Below are positions 6,530-14,331 of a DNA stretch of 28,493 nucleotides, in pieces (position 1 is the stretch's first letter; each line of letters begins with the position of its first letter). A program made the position numbers and the translations under genes. Where the stretch lies: contig CANDJX010000004.1 in the NCBI GenBank assembly GCA_947385185.1, positions 1-28,493 of the forward strand. The letters run 5' to 3'. Source of the DNA: an uncultured Clostridia bacterium (GTDB lineage Bacteria > Bacillota > Clostridia > Christensenellales > Pumilibacteraceae). The notes beneath the pieces were generated by a model. It ran no database searches and was not told the DNA's origin. It saw only the letters and a program-made list of their open reading frames with translations.

Positions 6530-7032
6530 CGCTGTACATAGTCCCGCTTATTTTCATAACCGTACTTCTGATTTCCCTGCTCAAAAAAAAGAACGCTTAT
6601 TCGGCGTTCGTAAAAGGCGCGGCGGGCGCAATCGAGCTTATGACCAGCGTCCTGCCGTATCTGCTCGTCGTAATGGTGGCTTGCGAAGTGTTCCGCGTCA
6701 GCGGCGCAAGCGGCGCGGTCAGCGAATTCCTCGCGCCCGCGCTCGAGTTCGTCGGCATTCCGCGCGAATGCACCGAGCTCCTACTGCTCCGACCGCTGTC
6801 CGGCGCGGGCAGTCTGTCGGTGCTCGAACACATATACGAAGTTTACGGCACGGACGGCATCATCGGACGGTGCGCGTCGGTCATCTACGGTTCGAGCGAA
6901 ACGGTGTTCTACGTCTCCGCGATATATTTTTCCAAGTCGAACATCAAAAACCTGCGTTACGCCATTCCGCTCGCGCTTATCGCGTCCTTCCTCGGCAACG
7001 TTATCGGTTGCAACATCTGCAGATTGATGTAA
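6526..7032 (+). CDS. spmB: Spore maturation protein B-like membrane protein
   Basis: 168 residues, several membrane segments. MTLYIVPLIFITVLLISLLKKKNAYSAFVKGAAGAIELM and LLLRPLSGAGSLSVLEHIYEVYGTDGIIGRCASVIYGSSETVFYV are typical of SpmB, including the RPLSGAGS and GSSETVFY signatures. Its start overlaps the spmA stop (ATGA), so the two are translationally coupled and likely form one membrane complex. Convergent with the rRNA methyltransferase gene, with a hairpin between them. Confidence 0.88.
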   Translation: MTLYIVPLIFITVLLISLLKKKNAYSAFVKGAAGAIELMTSVLPYLLVVMVACEVFRVSGASGAVSEFLAPALEFVGIPRECTELLLLRPLSGAGSLSVLEHIYEVYGTDGIIGRCASVIYGSSETVFYVSAIYFSKSNIKNLRYAIPLALIASFLGNVIGCNICRLM

Positions 7033-7046
7033 AGGCTTACGGTTTA

Positions 7047-7080
7047 TTTCGAAAGGTCGCAAATTCGCGTCCTTTCGAAA
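7047..7080. terminator. Hairpin between convergent spmB and rlmD
   Basis: TTTCGAAAGG (7047-7056) and CCTTTCGAAA (7071-7080) are exact inverted copies, with a short inner CGC/GCG pairing. On the plus strand it lies 15 nt after spmB. It lacks a clean T-run on either side, so termination is only probable. Confidence 0.5.
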
Positions 7081-7206
7081 CCCCGATCTTATTTTATAAA
7101 ATTTCGAACTTTGAGGCATTCTTTCGGTTACGGTCTTTCTCGGAGCGATTTTTTCGGAAAACATAACCAATGTCTCGACGTGCGCATCCTTATACACGAA
7201 AGTCCG

Positions 7207-8532
7207 TTAATATTTCCTGCATAAGACGACGAGCGTCTCGACGTTGGGGGTCTGAGGGAACATATCGAAAGGAATTATTTCGGTCGGAGCGTAGTTATCC
7301 ATAAGCGCAAGATCGCGGGCGAGCGTGGACGGATTGCACGAAACATAAATCACGCGTTCGGCGCCGCTTGCGTCGACGGCGGAAATCACTTCGCGCGCGC
7401 AACCGCTTCTCGGCGGATCGAGCACGACGAGCGACCTGCCTATATTTTTGTCCGACACAAGTCCGGGCAGGACTTTCGCGCAGTCGCCGCAGACGTTTTT
7501 CACGTTTTTCAGTCCGAGCGCGTCGGCGAGTTTCTTCGCGGACTCGCTTGCGTTCGGTTCGATCTCCACTCCGATCACTTTTTTCGCATACGGCGCAAGC
7601 ATGGCGGTAAGCGTTCCGCCGCCGCTGTACGCGTCTATAATCGTATCGACTATTTCCCCGATCCTTTCCGTAAGCGCGTCGTACAGCTTGTCCGCAACAG
7701 ACGAGTTGACCTGAACGAATCCTTTCGGGTGTACTTCGACGGTCATGCCGTGCAATCGCGCAGGAGTGCGTGCGCCCGCGACGAGCGTAGTCCGTTCGCC
7801 CATGATAACGTTGTTCCGACCCGGATTGACGTTATTCCAGAGCTCGGCGACTTCTACGCCGAGTTCCTCCGCCGCTTTTACAAGTTTCTTTCCCGAGTCC
7901 GAAGTCGTGACCGCCGTAAGCGACAGTCCGCCGAGATCGCGCACGACGAAATGCCGAAGTTCTCCGATGCCCCGTTCCTCGTCATACGGCACGAAACGCG
8001 CGGCAAGCTCGCGGAGTTCCGGCATAAGCGCCCGAACGCCGTCGGTCTGTAGCGGGCAATCGTCCGCGCAGACTATTCTGTGCGAATTATACGCGAAAAA
8101 TCCGACGTCCGCGCCGTTTCTGCCGCGGCGTACGGGAAGCGACAGTTTATTTCGATAGCCGTACTCTCCGTCGCTCGGCACGCATTCGCTTACGGGGAAA
8201 TCGATATGCGCGATTTTTTTAAGCGCGTCGGTCACCGTGCCGCGTTTGAATCCGAGCTGAGCGGAATAAGACAGATGCTGAAGCGTACACCCGCCGCACC
8301 TGCCGAAAAGCGGACAGCGCGGCGTTACGCGATCCGCCGACGGCGAAAGGACTTCGGTGAGATTGGCGACGGCGTAATCTTTTTTGACGAGAATAACGTG
8401 CGCGCGAACGCGCTCGCCCGGAAGCGCGCCCGCAATGAAAACGGGGACGCGGTGAATACGCGCCACGCCCTCGCCTCTGTATCCGAGCGACTCTATAGTC
8501 GCTTCTATCTTGTCGTTTTTCTGCAATTCCAC
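7207..8532 (-). CDS. rlmD: 23S rRNA (uracil-5-)-methyltransferase, RlmD/RlmCD family
   Basis: 441 residues. N-terminal TRAM domain (about 1-60), iron-sulfur cysteines C73-x5-C79-x2-C82 and C159, SAM site at DAYSGGGTL (301-309), VLDPPRSGC (370-378), catalytic C399 in YVSCNP, and E432 as general base. It methylates carbon 5 of a uridine in 23S rRNA; the exact site cannot be told from sequence. The usual FPxTxHVE motif reads FPQTPNVE here, with Asn for His. The start is GTG (8530-8532), only 2 nt after the antiporter stop, so the two are probably coupled. The ribosome-binding site (GGAAAA) is weak. Confidence 0.9.
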   Translation of the reverse strand: MELQKNDKIEATIESLGYRGEGVARIHRVPVFIAGALPGERVRAHVILVKKDYAVANLTEVLSPSADRVTPRCPLFGRCGGCTLQHLSYSAQLGFKRGTVTDALKKIAHIDFPVSECVPSDGEYGYRNKLSLPVRRGRNGADVGFFAYNSHRIVCADDCPLQTDGVRALMPELRELAARFVPYDEERGIGELRHFVVRDLGGLSLTAVTTSDSGKKLVKAAEELGVEVAELWNNVNPGRNNVIMGERTTLVAGARTPARLHGMTVEVHPKGFVQVNSSVADKLYDALTERIGEIVDTIIDAYSGGGTLTAMLAPYAKKVIGVEIEPNASESAKKLADALGLKNVKNVCGDCAKVLPGLVSDKNIGRSLVVLDPPRSGCAREVISAVDASGAERVIYVSCNPSTLARDLALMDNYAPTEIIPFDMFPQTPNVETLVVLCRKY

Positions 8533-8534
8533 CG

Positions 8535-9986
8535 CTATTTATTTTCCGCGTTGCTTTCGAATCCCGTATTATTTCCCGCCGTCATGTTTGTGGCGTTCGC
8601 CGCGCCCGACGCGTCGTCGGTAACTTCCTTACGTGCGTAGGCTTCGGTATCGCCGTCCGCTCCGGATACGGTTTTTTCGGAAAGCTCTTTCGGTTCGACG
8701 TGACCGTTAAAAAGTTTTTTGAGCAGTATTGGCGTCAGTATAGACGAGAACAGTATGAGAAGTACGGTCATGATCATGAGATCGGACGGTATGATCCCGG
8801 CTTCGATCCCCTTGTTCGTCACGATCAGAGCGACCTCTCCGCGCGCCATCATACCGACGCCGGTTATGCCCGCTTCGCGCCACGTGCCTTTGTTCAGTTT
8901 GATGACCGCGCCGCAACCGATGATCTTTCCGAGCAAGCCGACGAATACGAACGCCGCGGCAAACAGTATGAGCCAACCCGACAGCCCGCCGAAATCCATA
9001 TTTATTCCGATCGCGGCGAAGAATACGGGTCCGAAAATCATATAGTTATTGACTTCGATCTTGCGTCCGGTATACGCCGCCATACGGTTGACCGTAGAAA
9101 GCACCACGCCCGCGAGATATGCGCCGGTTATGTCCGCCACGCCGAATATTTCTTCGGCGACGAACGAATAAACGAAGCACGTTGCAAGCCCGAGTATGGG
9201 CAGTCTGTGCGTATTCGGCCATTTGTTATCCATCCAGTGGAATAAGAAATGCAAACCTATGCCGGAAGCGATAGCCACGGCGAAGAACGCGATTATCATT
9301 ATAATCGTTCCCCACCACTGCGCTTTGAACCAGTCGAAACCGACCGCGTCCGTCGCGCCCGAAGTGCCGAGACTCGTAACAACCGAAAGCACGATCATTC
9401 CTATGACGTCGTCTATGATCGCCGCAGACACAAGCGTCGTGCCGATCCGAGTATTTATTTTGCCTAATTCTTTAAGTACGGAAACGGTAATCGCAACACT
9501 CGTCGCGGTCAGTATCGTTCCCACGAACACACCCTGTATAACGTCCGTAAACCCGCCGATAACTCCGCTCGAAAGGAAAGGAAGCGACACGAGCGTGCCG
9601 AGTATCATAGGCACTACTACGCCCGCAACGGCGACAAGGGTCGCAAGCAGACCCGTCTTTTTCAAGTCGTCGAGGTTGGTCTCCAGACCGGCGGAAAACA
9701 TGATGATTATTACGCCGATCTTGGAAAATACGTCGAGCACGGTGAAATTATCGTGTCCGTCTATCGAAAACTCGTCGAGCGCGATAAAACTTGCCGTATT
9801 GCCGTCATGAAAACCGATGAGCGAAAAGCCGAGCATACCGAAAAGCGCGGGTCCTATAAGAATACCTGCGACGATATAACCGAGCACCTGCGGCAACCCG
9901 AAATAGCGCGCGAGCATACCGCACAGTTTTGTAGAGATCATTACGATGGCAAGCGCCATCACGAAACCGAGAACTCCGTCAAACAT
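8535..9986 (-). CDS. CPA2-family cation:proton antiporter
   Basis: 483 residues, about 12-13 membrane segments over residues 1-425. It resembles the Kef/NapA-type Na+/H+ exchanger domain: GYIVAGILIGPALFG (36-50), LETNLDDLKKTG, TATSVAITVSVLKELG, and the paired D192-D193 in IIDDVIGM that binds the cation in electrogenic exchangers. No TrkA-N (RCK) domain follows, unlike KefB/KefC. Instead there is a ~55-residue hydrophilic Asp/Ala/Asn-rich tail after KLFNGHVEPKELS. It would exchange Na+ or K+ for H+ across the cytoplasmic membrane; ion choice is not determinable. ATG follows AAAGGA. It lies in a row with smpB upstream and rlmD downstream. Confidence 0.88.
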   Translation of the reverse strand: MFDGVLGFVMALAIVMISTKLCGMLARYFGLPQVLGYIVAGILIGPALFGMLGFSLIGFHDGNTASFIALDEFSIDGHDNFTVLDVFSKIGVIIIMFSAGLETNLDDLKKTGLLATLVAVAGVVVPMILGTLVSLPFLSSGVIGGFTDVIQGVFVGTILTATSVAITVSVLKELGKINTRIGTTLVSAAIIDDVIGMIVLSVVTSLGTSGATDAVGFDWFKAQWWGTIIMIIAFFAVAIASGIGLHFLFHWMDNKWPNTHRLPILGLATCFVYSFVAEEIFGVADITGAYLAGVVLSTVNRMAAYTGRKIEVNNYMIFGPVFFAAIGINMDFGGLSGWLILFAAAFVFVGLLGKIIGCGAVIKLNKGTWREAGITGVGMMARGEVALIVTNKGIEAGIIPSDLMIMTVLLILFSSILTPILLKKLFNGHVEPKELSEKTVSGADGDTEAYARKEVTDDASGAANATNMTAGNNTGFESNAENK

Positions 9987-10068
9987 ATCCTTTGTCCTTT
10001 CGTGTCCGCATAATGCGACGCGGCACGACTTAAAAATGTATTGCGATTAAGTTCTCCCCACCTATCTT

Positions 10069-10512
10069 TTATTTTAACGAACGTATCTGCCGCTCCATGT
10101 CGCGGGCGACGTCGCGTTCTTTGATCGTTTGCTTCTTATCGTACGTTTTCTTGCCCTTGGCAAGCGCGATCTCGAGTTTTACGAGCCGACCTTTGAAATA
10201 CATACGAAGGGGAATGACCGACCAACCCTTTTCCCGCGATTTACCTATAAGTCTGCGGATTTCCGACCTGTGCATGAGCAGTTTGCGACTGCGAAGCTCG
10301 TCGGGAGCAAAAGCCGTGGATTTATCGTAAGGCGAAATGCGGCAATTTTTCAGGAATAATTCGTTGCCTTCCGCAAAGCAGAACGAATCGCGGAGATTGA
10401 CGTGCCCCGCGCGCACCGATTTCACTTCGCTGCCGACCAATTCTATCCCCGTTTCGAACTTTTCGATTATTTCATAATCAAAATACGCCTTCTTGTTCTC
10501 GATAGTTCCCAT
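10069..10512 (-). CDS. smpB: SsrA-binding protein SmpB
   Basis: 147 residues from ATG 10510-10512. Binds tmRNA and brings it to stalled ribosomes for trans-translation. The protein opens NKKAYFDYEIIEKFETGIELVGSEVKSVRAG, the family signature, with LFLKNCRISPYDK in the OB-fold body. It ends in the basic tail (KGKKTYDKKQTIKERDVARDMERQIRSLK) that mimics the codon-anticodon helix in the decoding centre. A longer open frame upstream runs through the promoter and is rejected. Only a weak AAGG precedes the start. The tmRNA gene itself is not recognised in this window. Confidence 0.93.
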   Translation of the reverse strand: MGTIENKKAYFDYEIIEKFETGIELVGSEVKSVRAGHVNLRDSFCFAEGNELFLKNCRISPYDKSTAFAPDELRSRKLLMHRSEIRRLIGKSREKGWSVIPLRMYFKGRLVKLEIALAKGKKTYDKKQTIKERDVARDMERQIRSLK

Positions 10513-10522
10513 GACCTTGAAT

Positions 10523-10551
10523 ATTATACTACTTTGACAAACGAAACGCAA
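10523..10551 (-). promoter_or_regulatory. Candidate promoter of smpB
   Basis: On the minus strand a perfect TATAAT (10523-10528), a 17-bp spacer and TTGCGT (10546-10551). It lies just before the SmpB start, leaving a very short leader, which fits the weak ribosome-binding site. Confidence 0.5.
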
Positions 10552-10613
10552 ACACTTTAAGGTCGTATAAACCGCGAATTTTGCAACCGAACCGCCTTGC
10601 GTTAAAGCCCGAA

Positions 10614-10658
10614 TAAAAAACATATCCCCGAAAGTTTCGCATAACTTTCGGGGATATG
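10614..10658 (-). terminator. Intrinsic terminator after the small membrane protein gene
   Basis: A perfect 16-bp stem (10621-10636 with 10643-10658), a 6-nt loop and a T-run (GTTTTTTATTC) on the minus strand, just after the stop at 10669. Confidence 0.92.
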
Positions 10659-10668
10659 GCTTGTTATG

Positions 10669-10953
10669 TTATTTATCCTTCTTTTCCTGCTCGTCGAAGA
10701 AATTATAGAAATTGTCAGGGTCGTAACCGTCGCTCTTTTTGCGCCCTCTGCGGTTGAACAGCCCTTCCGCTTCGGGTATGTTTTCCACAACCGCCGTCGC
10801 ATCGAGCGGTGCGCGGTAAGAAATAAACGCAGTCGAGAAGAAAACAAACGCCAGAACGGCAAATACGACGAGCGCCGCCATCCATACGTTTCTCATAAAT
10901 AAATTATTGTTTTCGGTATCCGCTTTTTTTCGTACGATGTTTTTCTTTTCCAT
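10669..10953 (-). CDS. Small single-pass membrane protein of unknown function
   Basis: 94 residues, not recognised. The N-terminus is basic (MEKKNIVRKK), followed by one membrane segment at about 23-45 (VWMAALVVFAVLAFVFFSTAF). The outer or C-terminal half is charged, with NRRGRKKSDGYDPDNFYNFFDEQEKKDK at the end. The basic residues before the segment predict N-in, C-out. ATG follows a strong GGAGG with a 5-nt gap, and a clear terminator follows the stop, so it is a real, separately transcribed gene. The position resembles small divisome or septum-associated proteins in form only; no function is claimed. Confidence 0.8.
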   Translation of the reverse strand: MEKKNIVRKKADTENNNLFMRNVWMAALVVFAVLAFVFFSTAFISYRAPLDATAVVENIPEAEGLFNRRGRKKSDGYDPDNFYNFFDEQEKKDK

Positions 10954-11012
10954 AACAGCCTCCTTGTTTCGGCATTCTTATGCAAAAAATTTATCAATTT
11001 GTTCGTGCTAAA

Positions 11013-11042
11013 CGGTACGTCTATCTATACATAGACGCACCG
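11013..11042. promoter_or_regulatory. Inverted repeat upstream of the small membrane protein gene
   Basis: CGGTACGTCTAT and ATAGACGCACCG pair over 12 positions with one mismatch (a G-U type), around a 6-nt centre CTATAC. It lies between the terminator of the previous gene and the start at 10953, so it is either an operator or a leader hairpin. No regulator family match is recognised. Confidence 0.4.
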
Positions 11043-11071
11043 AAACGTAATATCGTAAAATAAATATAATA

Positions 11072-11112
11072 ATAAAAAACAAGCTTTGCGAATATATTCG
11101 CAAAGCTTGTTT
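11072..11112 (-). terminator. Intrinsic terminator after the zinc-ribbon membrane protein gene
   Basis: A perfect 16-bp stem (11077-11092 with 11097-11112), tetraloop TATA and a T-run on the minus strand. It lies about 20 nt after the stop at 11134. Confidence 0.92.
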
Positions 11113-11133
11113 TACGTCGTTTTTCAAAATTTT

Positions 11134-12438
11134 TTACGCAAGCTGATCTTTATTGAGGAACACTCTGTTCACGATCGCGCTGACGAGCGATATTACGCCG
11201 CCTGCCGCAAACACGTACAACCCGGTATTTACCGCAGACATATCCGCGCCGCCGAACATCATAAGGTATACGATCGCGCCCGCGGGAACGAGTAATACGC
11301 TTACGAGGTGTATTATCGATTTACCTACGAAACCGGTATCCTCATACCCGTCGAATTTGAACGTCTTTCCGAGCCTGGTCACAGTTACGCGTACGAACTT
11401 CGGCAACGTCACTATATATATGACGATAAGCAACAGCAAAGCGGCGATAATGGCGAAATTCGGCATTGTGAGCTCGCCCATATAGAAGTAACCAATAACG
11501 GCGTTAAGCAATTCGTTACCGAGCGAGGCGTCCCATACCGAAGTAATCGCCATGGGAAAAGCGAAAAGCGAAACTACGGCGCCCGCAACAATGCCTGCAT
11601 TCGATATGAATTTGACGGCGCTGCCGACCTTAAGGAACCGATTGCCCGCGAAAAGGATATTGCTTACTATACATATCACTACTCCGCCCGCCGAAAGCAG
11701 AAGATTGAGCATCACGCCCGAGGACAACGACAGCCAACCGCCGAGTCCGCGGAAAACGCAAACGAGATAGAGCATGAGCTGAGCGGAAAGCACCCAGGCG
11801 AGAGGAGAAACGAGAGTGAAATATCTCTTGGAGCACATTCCGATAATGAAACGGAATACCGCGACTACGGTCGCAAGCGCCGTTATCACGACCGAGATAA
11901 GAAGCAATGCGACCATGAGCACTTCGGGGACTATTCCTATCACGCCGCCTATGCCGGGCAGTATCTGTTCGGGATCGGAAAATCCCACCGTAAAACGCTC
12001 GGGCAACGCCATAAAATAATTTATGAACGCCTCGACGTTCGACACCAATGCGAACGATCCGTCCTTAAGTTCGTTTCCTACCGGGTCGAGCGGATTCATT
12101 ACCTGCGCGCCCGTTTCGAGATTCGCCACGAACAGATTGCCCATAAGCGTAATATAAGTTATCACGCCGAGAAGTACCAGTCCGGCTATTCCGCAAATCA
12201 GACAAACGAGCGTCTGAAACCCGGTGCGGACTTCTCCGTCGCGGCGTTGACGGCGACGGAGCGAACCGTCGCGCGACTTAACCGCGGGCACGGGTTTGCC
12301 GCAGTTCGGACAAGTATGCGCTCCCGCGGGCACGGGTTCGCCGCAAGCGTTGCAATATTGAACGCTGCCTGCGCGCGCGCCGCAATTCGGACAAAACGTA
12401 GCCGAACCTATTTCGCTGTTGCAATTTCTGCAAATCAT
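11134..12438 (-). CDS. Double zinc-ribbon multi-pass membrane protein, unknown function
   Basis: 434 residues, not recognised beyond its architecture. Two zinc ribbons open the protein: C3/C6/C16/C19 and C29/C32/C43/C46, each CxxC-x9/10-CxxC. A basic linker follows (RDGSLRRRQRRDGE, about residues 55-70), then about eight to nine membrane segments from residue 76 to 428. A loop of about 60 mostly non-membrane residues (NLETGAQVMNPLDPVGNE and on) lies after the first segment. Zinc-ribbon plus membrane layouts are frequent in Clostridia, with mostly unknown roles. ATG follows GGAG at 8 nt. It is an independent unit between its own terminator and that of the ribosomal cluster. Confidence 0.82.
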   Translation of the reverse strand: MICRNCNSEIGSATFCPNCGARAGSVQYCNACGEPVPAGAHTCPNCGKPVPAVKSRDGSLRRRQRRDGEVRTGFQTLVCLICGIAGLVLLGVITYITLMGNLFVANLETGAQVMNPLDPVGNELKDGSFALVSNVEAFINYFMALPERFTVGFSDPEQILPGIGGVIGIVPEVLMVALLLISVVITALATVVAVFRFIIGMCSKRYFTLVSPLAWVLSAQLMLYLVCVFRGLGGWLSLSSGVMLNLLLSAGGVVICIVSNILFAGNRFLKVGSAVKFISNAGIVAGAVVSLFAFPMAITSVWDASLGNELLNAVIGYFYMGELTMPNFAIIAALLLLIVIYIVTLPKFVRVTVTRLGKTFKFDGYEDTGFVGKSIIHLVSVLLVPAGAIVYLMMFGGADMSAVNTGLYVFAAGGVISLVSAIVNRVFLNKDQLA

Positions 12439-12494
12439 CAGAAAAACTCCTTATTGTTCCGTTTTTTTCGAGGGACATTTTCGCTTGATTTTAA

Positions 12495-12562
12495 GGGCAA
12501 AAATGCGACGACAAATGGTGTTTTTGCCCCGCCGCTTGCGGCGGAAAGCGAGCAAAGCTCGC
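12495..12562. repeat. Three tandem hairpins upstream of the zinc-ribbon gene
   Basis: Three perfect stems follow one another: GGGCAAAAA (12495-12503) with TTTTTGCCC (12521-12529); CCGCCGC with GCGGCGG around 12529-12544; and GCGAGC (12548-12553) with GCTCGC (12557-12562). The packing suggests a dispersed repeat or a structured leader for the zinc-ribbon gene. Confidence 0.5.
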
Positions 12563-12738
12563 GCGCCCGTGACTTGCCACGGAGCAAGAATACCCGATTT
12601 ATTTTTTTATCGTAGTAATCATAGACAGATTTCACGTTATTTATTCGCGTTCCCGTCATAAAATCCGAAATTTTTTCAAGCGCGGCATATGCGACGCATT
12701 AAACGGACGGATTTCTTTTTACGCTTACAGTATATAAC

Positions 12739-12773
12739 AAAAAGGAGCGACTTGTCAAAAGAAGCTCCTTTTT
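12739..12773 (-). terminator. Terminator of the ribosomal protein cluster
   Basis: AAAAAGGAGC (12739-12748) pairs with GCTCCTTTTT (12764-12773) around a 15-nt loop. On the minus strand it ends in a T-run and lies about 30 nt after rplQ, closing the ~15.7-kb transcription unit. Confidence 0.8.
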
Positions 12774-12802
12774 TACAGATTAGAATTTGATTAAAAAACT
12801 TA

Positions 12803-13336
12803 TCAGACGAGTTCGATTATCGCCATTTCCGCAGCGTCGCCGCGACGGAAACCGTTCTTGAGAACGCGGGTATAACCGCCCTTGGTGCCCTTTTCGTCCG
12901 CGCGCGCGTCATACTTGGGCGCATACTCGTTGAACATCTTTTCGACGAGCGGATGACGAATCTTGCCTACGCGGACGCGGTATGCCGATTTCGACTCGGC
13001 AAACGCTTTCGTTTCCTGCGCGTCGTAAACCACTCTCATGATAGCGCGGCGTGCGGCAAGTTTGGTCGGTCCGTCGTTGATAAGTTCGATCTTATACTCC
13101 TCGACGGTCACGTTGCCTTTCTTGTCCTTCTTCTTGCGCTGACGGGTTTCGACTTTCTTTACGGTGTCCTTATAGCTGTTGACGGCTTTGGTAATAAGTT
13201 TTTCCGCCATCTTCTGTACTTCTTTAGCCCTGTCGTAAGTGGTTTCTATTCTGCCGTACCAAAGAAGATCGGTCACCTGACCGCGAAGAAGCGCCATTCT
13301 TTTATCGGTAGCTTTGCCTAATTTTCTGTTTTCCAT
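12803..13336 (-). CDS. rplQ: Ribosomal protein bL17, long form
   Basis: 177 residues against about 115-125 in Bacillus or E. coli. The N-terminal fold (RKLGKATDKRMALLRGQVTDLLWYGRIETTYDRAKEV) and the end (GGYTRVLKNGFRRGDAAEMAIIELV) are conserved. Two insertions extend the middle: a lysine-rich segment at about 51-89 (KKVETRQRKKKDKKGNVTVEEYKI) and a shorter one at about 106-127. From memory, similar long forms occur in some Clostridia such as Lachnospiraceae, so this is a lineage variant rather than an error. bL17 lines the peptide exit region of the large subunit. It is the last gene of the cluster. Confidence 0.95.
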   Translation of the reverse strand: MENRKLGKATDKRMALLRGQVTDLLWYGRIETTYDRAKEVQKMAEKLITKAVNSYKDTVKKVETRQRKKKDKKGNVTVEEYKIELINDGPTKLAARRAIMRVVYDAQETKAFAESKSAYRVRVGKIRHPLVEKMFNEYAPKYDARADEKGTKGGYTRVLKNGFRRGDAAEMAIIELV

Positions 13337-13377
13337 AATATCGTAATTTCCTTATGATTTTCTAAATCCGACCGCGA

Positions 13378-14331
13378 TCAGTCGTCATTCGATCTGAGAT
13401 CGAGACCGTAGCTTCTCAGTTTTGCGATTACCTCGTCAAGACTCTTTCTGCCGAGGTTACGGACTTTGAGCATATCGTCCTCACTGCGCTTCGTGAGATC
13501 TTCCACGGTGTGGATACCGGCACGCTTCAGGCAGTTGTAACTGCGCACGGACAGATCCATTTCTTCGATACTCATTTCGAGCACTTTCTGCTGTCTGTCC
13601 TCGGGGCGGGACACGAGAATATCCATTCCCGCGAACATATCGGACAGATTTGCAAACAGTCTGATATGATCGTCGATAGTGCGCGCGGCAAGCGAAAGCA
13701 CGTCTTTTGCGGACAGGCTTCCGTCCGTCTTTACGTTGATAGTAAGTTTGTCGTAATCGAGGCTCTGACCTACGCGCGCGTTTTCGACCGCATAGCTTGC
13801 GGCTTTGACCGGCGTGAATATCGCGTCGATGGGGATATAGCCGATGGGCTTGCCGAGATCTCTGAGGTGTCCCGCGACAACGTATCCGCGTCCCTTTGCA
13901 ACGGTAAGCTCCATATCGAGGTTCGCGCCGTCGTCGAGCGTGCAGATATACAGCTCGGGATTGAGTATTTCGACCTCGGGGTCGGTCACTATATCCGCCG
14001 CGGTGACGACGCCCGCGTCGCGCTTCGAAAGACGAAGCGTTTTGGTAATGGTATTGTCGTCGTATTTCGCCTTGAGATTAAGACCTTTGAGGTTGAGTAT
14101 GATCTCCGCGACATCCTCTTTGATGCCTTCTATAACGCTGAATTCGTGGCTGACGCCTCTTATCTGGATTCCGACTACCGCAGTGCCGGGAAGCGCTGAA
14201 AGCAATACCCGTCTGAGGCAGTTACCGAGCGTGATTCCGTAACCTCTTTCGAGAGGTTCCACTACGAACTTGCCCTCGCGCAGATCCGCGCTTTCTTCGA
14301 TAGATATTCTGGGCTTTTCGATTTCCATCAT
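13378..14331 (-). CDS. rpoA: DNA-directed RNA polymerase subunit alpha
   Basis: 317 residues from ATG 14329-14331, which follows AAAGGAG at 11 nt; a second ATG comes directly after. The N-terminal domain (about 1-230) dimerises and starts core assembly: EPLERGYGITLGNCLRRVLLSALPG is the classic signature. The C-terminal domain (about 250-317, LSVRSYNCLKRAGIHTVEDLTKRSEDDMLKVRNLGRKSLDEV) binds UP elements and activators. A longer open frame to 14574 covers the intergenic gap and is rejected. It stands between rpsD and rplQ as in most Firmicutes. Confidence 0.97.
   Translation of the reverse strand: MMEIEKPRISIEESADLREGKFVVEPLERGYGITLGNCLRRVLLSALPGTAVVGIQIRGVSHEFSVIEGIKEDVAEIILNLKGLNLKAKYDDNTITKTLRLSKRDAGVVTAADIVTDPEVEILNPELYICTLDDGANLDMELTVAKGRGYVVAGHLRDLGKPIGYIPIDAIFTPVKAASYAVENARVGQSLDYDKLTINVKTDGSLSAKDVLSLAARTIDDHIRLFANLSDMFAGMDILVSRPEDRQQKVLEMSIEEMDLSVRSYNCLKRAGIHTVEDLTKRSEDDMLKVRNLGRKSLDEVIAKLRSYGLDLRSNDD

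Larger units (their letters stand above)
12439..12802. other. Intergenic region between the ribosomal cluster and the zinc-ribbon gene
   Basis: No credible gene. It holds the rplQ terminator (12739-12773), a weak AAATCCG/CGGATTT pairing at 12661-12714, and the triple-hairpin element at 12495-12562. It must also contain the promoter of the zinc-ribbon gene, which I could not place with confidence. A 73-codon minus-strand frame over the hairpins has no supporting signal. Confidence 0.7.

Noticed and set aside
9987..10068. tmRNA or tRNA gene near smpB
   Set aside because: No tRNA-like acceptor end, CCA or T-loop (GTTCGAATC-type) sequence is found in the gaps around smpB.
10513..10623. N-terminal extension of smpB
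   Set aside because: It overlaps a TATAAT promoter and the T-run of the previous terminator. Family proteins start at the ATG at 10512.
11308..12615. 435-codon plus-strand open frame opposite the zinc-ribbon membrane protein gene
   Set aside because: The composition is Arg/His/Tyr-rich, the mirror of hydrophobic codons on the other strand. The minus-strand gene has a ribosome-binding site, zinc motifs and a terminator.
12438..12659. 73-codon minus-strand open frame upstream of the zinc-ribbon gene
   Set aside because: It runs through the three hairpins and ends at the start of a gene with its own ribosome-binding site. It looks like a frame within a repeat element.
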